Below, in pieces: positions 4,936-6,094 of a stretch of 6,094 nt of DNA. The DNA is taken from contig DDBL01000206.1 of NCBI GenBank assembly GCA_002333425.1, positions 8,389-14,482 on the forward strand. Reading direction: 5' to 3'. Within the stretch, counting starts at the first letter, position 1, and each line of letters starts with the position of its first letter. Source of the DNA: Leptospiraceae bacterium UBA2033. GTDB taxonomy: Bacteria > Spirochaetota > Leptospiria > Leptospirales > Leptospiraceae. The position numbers and the translations under genes are program-made. The notes beneath the pieces were generated by a model, which searched no databases, was not told the DNA's origin, and saw nothing but the letters and a program-made list of their open reading frames with translations.

Positions 4936-5667
4936 TTAAACTTTCCGACCCCAGTGCATGGCGACATTTCCAAATACAAAATTTTTATATTCGACTAGTT
5001 GAAACTTTTGTTTCTCGAACATGGATTTTAAATTGTCTTGGTCGGGATAACTCAGTGAGGATACAGGCAAATAGTCGAACATATCATTTTTTGCACCCCA
5101 GATGAGATACCCTAATACTGGAACAATCTTAAAAAAATAAAAATCAGCAAAAATACGAATCAGAGGATTTTTTACTTTACCAACATCCAAATTGATAAAT
5201 AATCCACCAGGTTTTAAAACTCGATGAATTTCAGATAGCGCCTTATCTAGATTATCCACATTTCTAAGTCCAAATCCAACAGTCACTACGTCAAATTTTG
5301 CATCTGGAAAATTTTTTAAATTAGTTGCATCTCCAATTTCTTGTTTTGATTTTGCAATTCCGGTTAATCGTTGTTTTGCGACACTGAGCATTTTTTCCGA
5401 AAAATCTACTGAGTAAACTTCTCTGGATAAATTCATTTCTGTAAGACGAACCGATATGTCGCCCGTGCCACAACAAAGATCCAAACAATCTAAACTTGTA
5501 TTTGGAAATGAATTTTGAATCAGGGAAATAATCGCATTTTTCCACATACGATGTAAAAAGAAACTATTGAGGTCATTGAATAAATCATACTTAGAGGCAA
5601 TTACGTCAAAGTTGGTACGAACAAACTCTGCCTTTACTTGAGTGTCCGGCATCTTAAATTCAGTCAT
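4936..5667 (-). CDS. ubiE: Demethylmenaquinone (UbiE/MenG) C-methyltransferase
   Basis: A 243-residue class I SAM methyltransferase of the UbiE/MenG family, of normal length. It methylates demethylmenaquinone in the last step of menaquinone synthesis. MenG activity is expected because Leptospira-type spirochaetes use menaquinone. Visible landmarks: YDLFNDLNSFFLHRMW (27-42), the UbiE N-terminal signature; LDLCCGTGDIS (62-72), the SAM-binding motif I; VDFSEKML with D88 for the SAM ribose; GDATNL (112-117); GFGLRNVDN (131-139); RVLKPGGLFINLD (149-161), the second signature with Asp161 where Glu is usual; and the C-terminal YKNFVFGNVAMHWG. The ATG at 5667 has an AGGA SD (5677-5674) 6 nt upstream. 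A 7-bp stem with a 4-base loop (5683-5700) sits just ahead of the SD. No men genes are seen nearby, so it is a lone pathway gene here. Confidence 0.93.
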   Translation of the reverse strand: MTEFKMPDTQVKAEFVRTNFDVIASKYDLFNDLNSFFLHRMWKNAIISLIQNSFPNTSLDCLDLCCGTGDISVRLTEMNLSREVYSVDFSEKMLSVAKQRLTGIAKSKQEIGDATNLKNFPDAKFDVVTVGFGLRNVDNLDKALSEIHRVLKPGGLFINLDVGKVKNPLIRIFADFYFFKIVPVLGYLIWGAKNDMFDYLPVSSLSYPDQDNLKSMFEKQKFQLVEYKNFVFGNVAMHWGRKV

Positions 5668-5682
5668 ACTTTATCCTAATTT

Positions 5683-5700
5683 CTAAATCGAAAGATTTAG
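5683..5700 (-). promoter_or_regulatory. Perfect 7-bp hairpin just upstream of the ubiE ribosome binding site
   Basis: CTAAATC (5683-5689), GAAA (5690-5693), GATTTAG (5694-5700). Read toward ubiE it ends 5 bases before the AGGA SD. It could be an operator palindrome or a leader hairpin. Read on the plus strand the loop is GAAA, a stable tetraloop, but no U-run follows, so it is not a terminator. It also sits at the point where the sterol desaturase remnant begins. Confidence 0.4.
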
Positions 5701-5896
5701 TCTTGTAAAAAATATTCAAACTTATAATCCAATCAAAGTAACCTATCTCGAATGGTGGAATATGTTCATGGATATGTACAAAGTAGGCTCTTTCAAAAAT
5801 GCTATCAAGGTTATGTTTAAACCTCCAGGGTGGAGTCCGGCAGGTGGAACAACAACAGGAGAATTACAAAGACAGACTGGAATTATTTCATCCTAG
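5687..5896 (+). pseudogene. C-terminal remnant of a sterol desaturase / fatty acid hydroxylase family gene
   Basis: An open frame from 5687 (after a stop at 5684-5686) to TAG at 5894-5896 encodes about 69 residues. The part from 5726 reads NPIKVTYLEWWNMFMDMYKV, then FKNAIKVMFKPPGWSPAGG, then TTTGELQRQ. This matches the tail of sterol desaturase family proteins ('tfNPi...e.w.m..d......k..vmf.pPGWsp.G...T..elr'). The membrane segments and the histidine clusters that bind the di-iron centre, which come earlier in a protein of roughly 270-330 residues, are missing. Upstream DNA is the ubiE start on the other strand. No start codon precedes the conserved part; the first ATG (5762) is inside it and has no SD. 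The remaining codons carry no stops or frameshifts, so the loss may be recent, or the stretch may be kept because it supplies the ubiE promoter. Family identity is from memory of the C-terminal motif. Confidence 0.65.
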
Positions 5897-6094
5897 ACTT
5901 TTTTGGATAAATTGAATGGATAATTTATAGCCAGACGCTGAAACTATAAGTCGGATTGCAGGTCAAGGTTTATTAAGATTGGAGTTGTAATATATTTGTT
6001 TATTCGGATCTTGTTTAGCCATCTGGGCTATTCCGATATTGGAAAATAGTGTAATACTCGGACTTTTTACGAGATAAGTAGACTTTAGCCCACA

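Noticed and set aside
5321..5545. Alternate minus-strand frame inside ubiE
   Set aside because: It overlaps the ubiE core motifs in another frame and has no independent support.
5963..6094. Minus-strand open frame running off the right edge (44 codons, ending LNKP-stop)
   Set aside because: This length is expected by chance in AT-rich DNA and I recognise nothing in it. It could be the 3' end of a gene beyond the window, but that cannot be supported. Nothing else is evident in 5897-6094.

Overview
The window is AT-rich, low-GC bacterial chromosomal DNA. It most resembles a Leptospira-type spirochaete. The grounds are a protein ending in a discoidin/NADase-type glycan-binding domain, a BASS transporter, a Phd/VapC toxin-antitoxin pair beside a Uma2-family protein, a menaquinone-type UbiE/MenG, and palindromic intergenic repeats built on CACAGAG units. 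This assignment rests on recognition from memory, not on a search.

Layout. (1) Positions 2-1613, + strand: the 3' end of a glycan-binding-domain protein, then, one base later, a TTG-started sodium/bile-acid-symporter family carrier. (2) Positions 1610-2399, + strand: a complete type II toxin-antitoxin module. Its promoter contains two overlapping perfect inverted repeats. The predicted transcription start falls on the antitoxin ATG, so the mRNA is probably leaderless. (3) Positions 2396-2944, - strand: a Uma2-family PD-(D/E)XK protein whose stop codon overlaps the toxin stop. (4) Positions 2999-3122: a 124-bp palindromic repeat element. (5) Positions 3128-4072, - strand: an uncharacterised membrane-anchored coiled-coil protein. 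(6) Positions 4073-4424: a very AT-rich divergent regulatory region. Two outward-facing copies of a 15-bp motif (14/15 identical) each sit 7-8 bp upstream of a -10-like hexamer, one serving each flanking gene. (7) Positions 4425-4727, + strand: a small basic protein of unknown function. (8) Positions 4748-4891: a second, GC-richer palindromic repeat element lying between convergent gene ends. (9) Positions 4936-5667, - strand: ubiE/menG. (10) Positions 5687-5896, + strand: the C-terminal stub of a sterol desaturase/fatty acid hydroxylase family gene, cut off next to ubiE.

How it fits together. The stretch from about 1.6 to 5.9 kb looks like an accessory region. It has an addiction module, a Uma2 gene, two MITE-like palindromes, a gene remnant and two unrecognised genes that appear to share a regulatory motif. 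UbiE (menaquinone biosynthesis) is the one clear housekeeping gene. The best candidates for something undescribed are the paired motif linking the two unknown genes and the compact operator/leaderless start of the toxin-antitoxin module.
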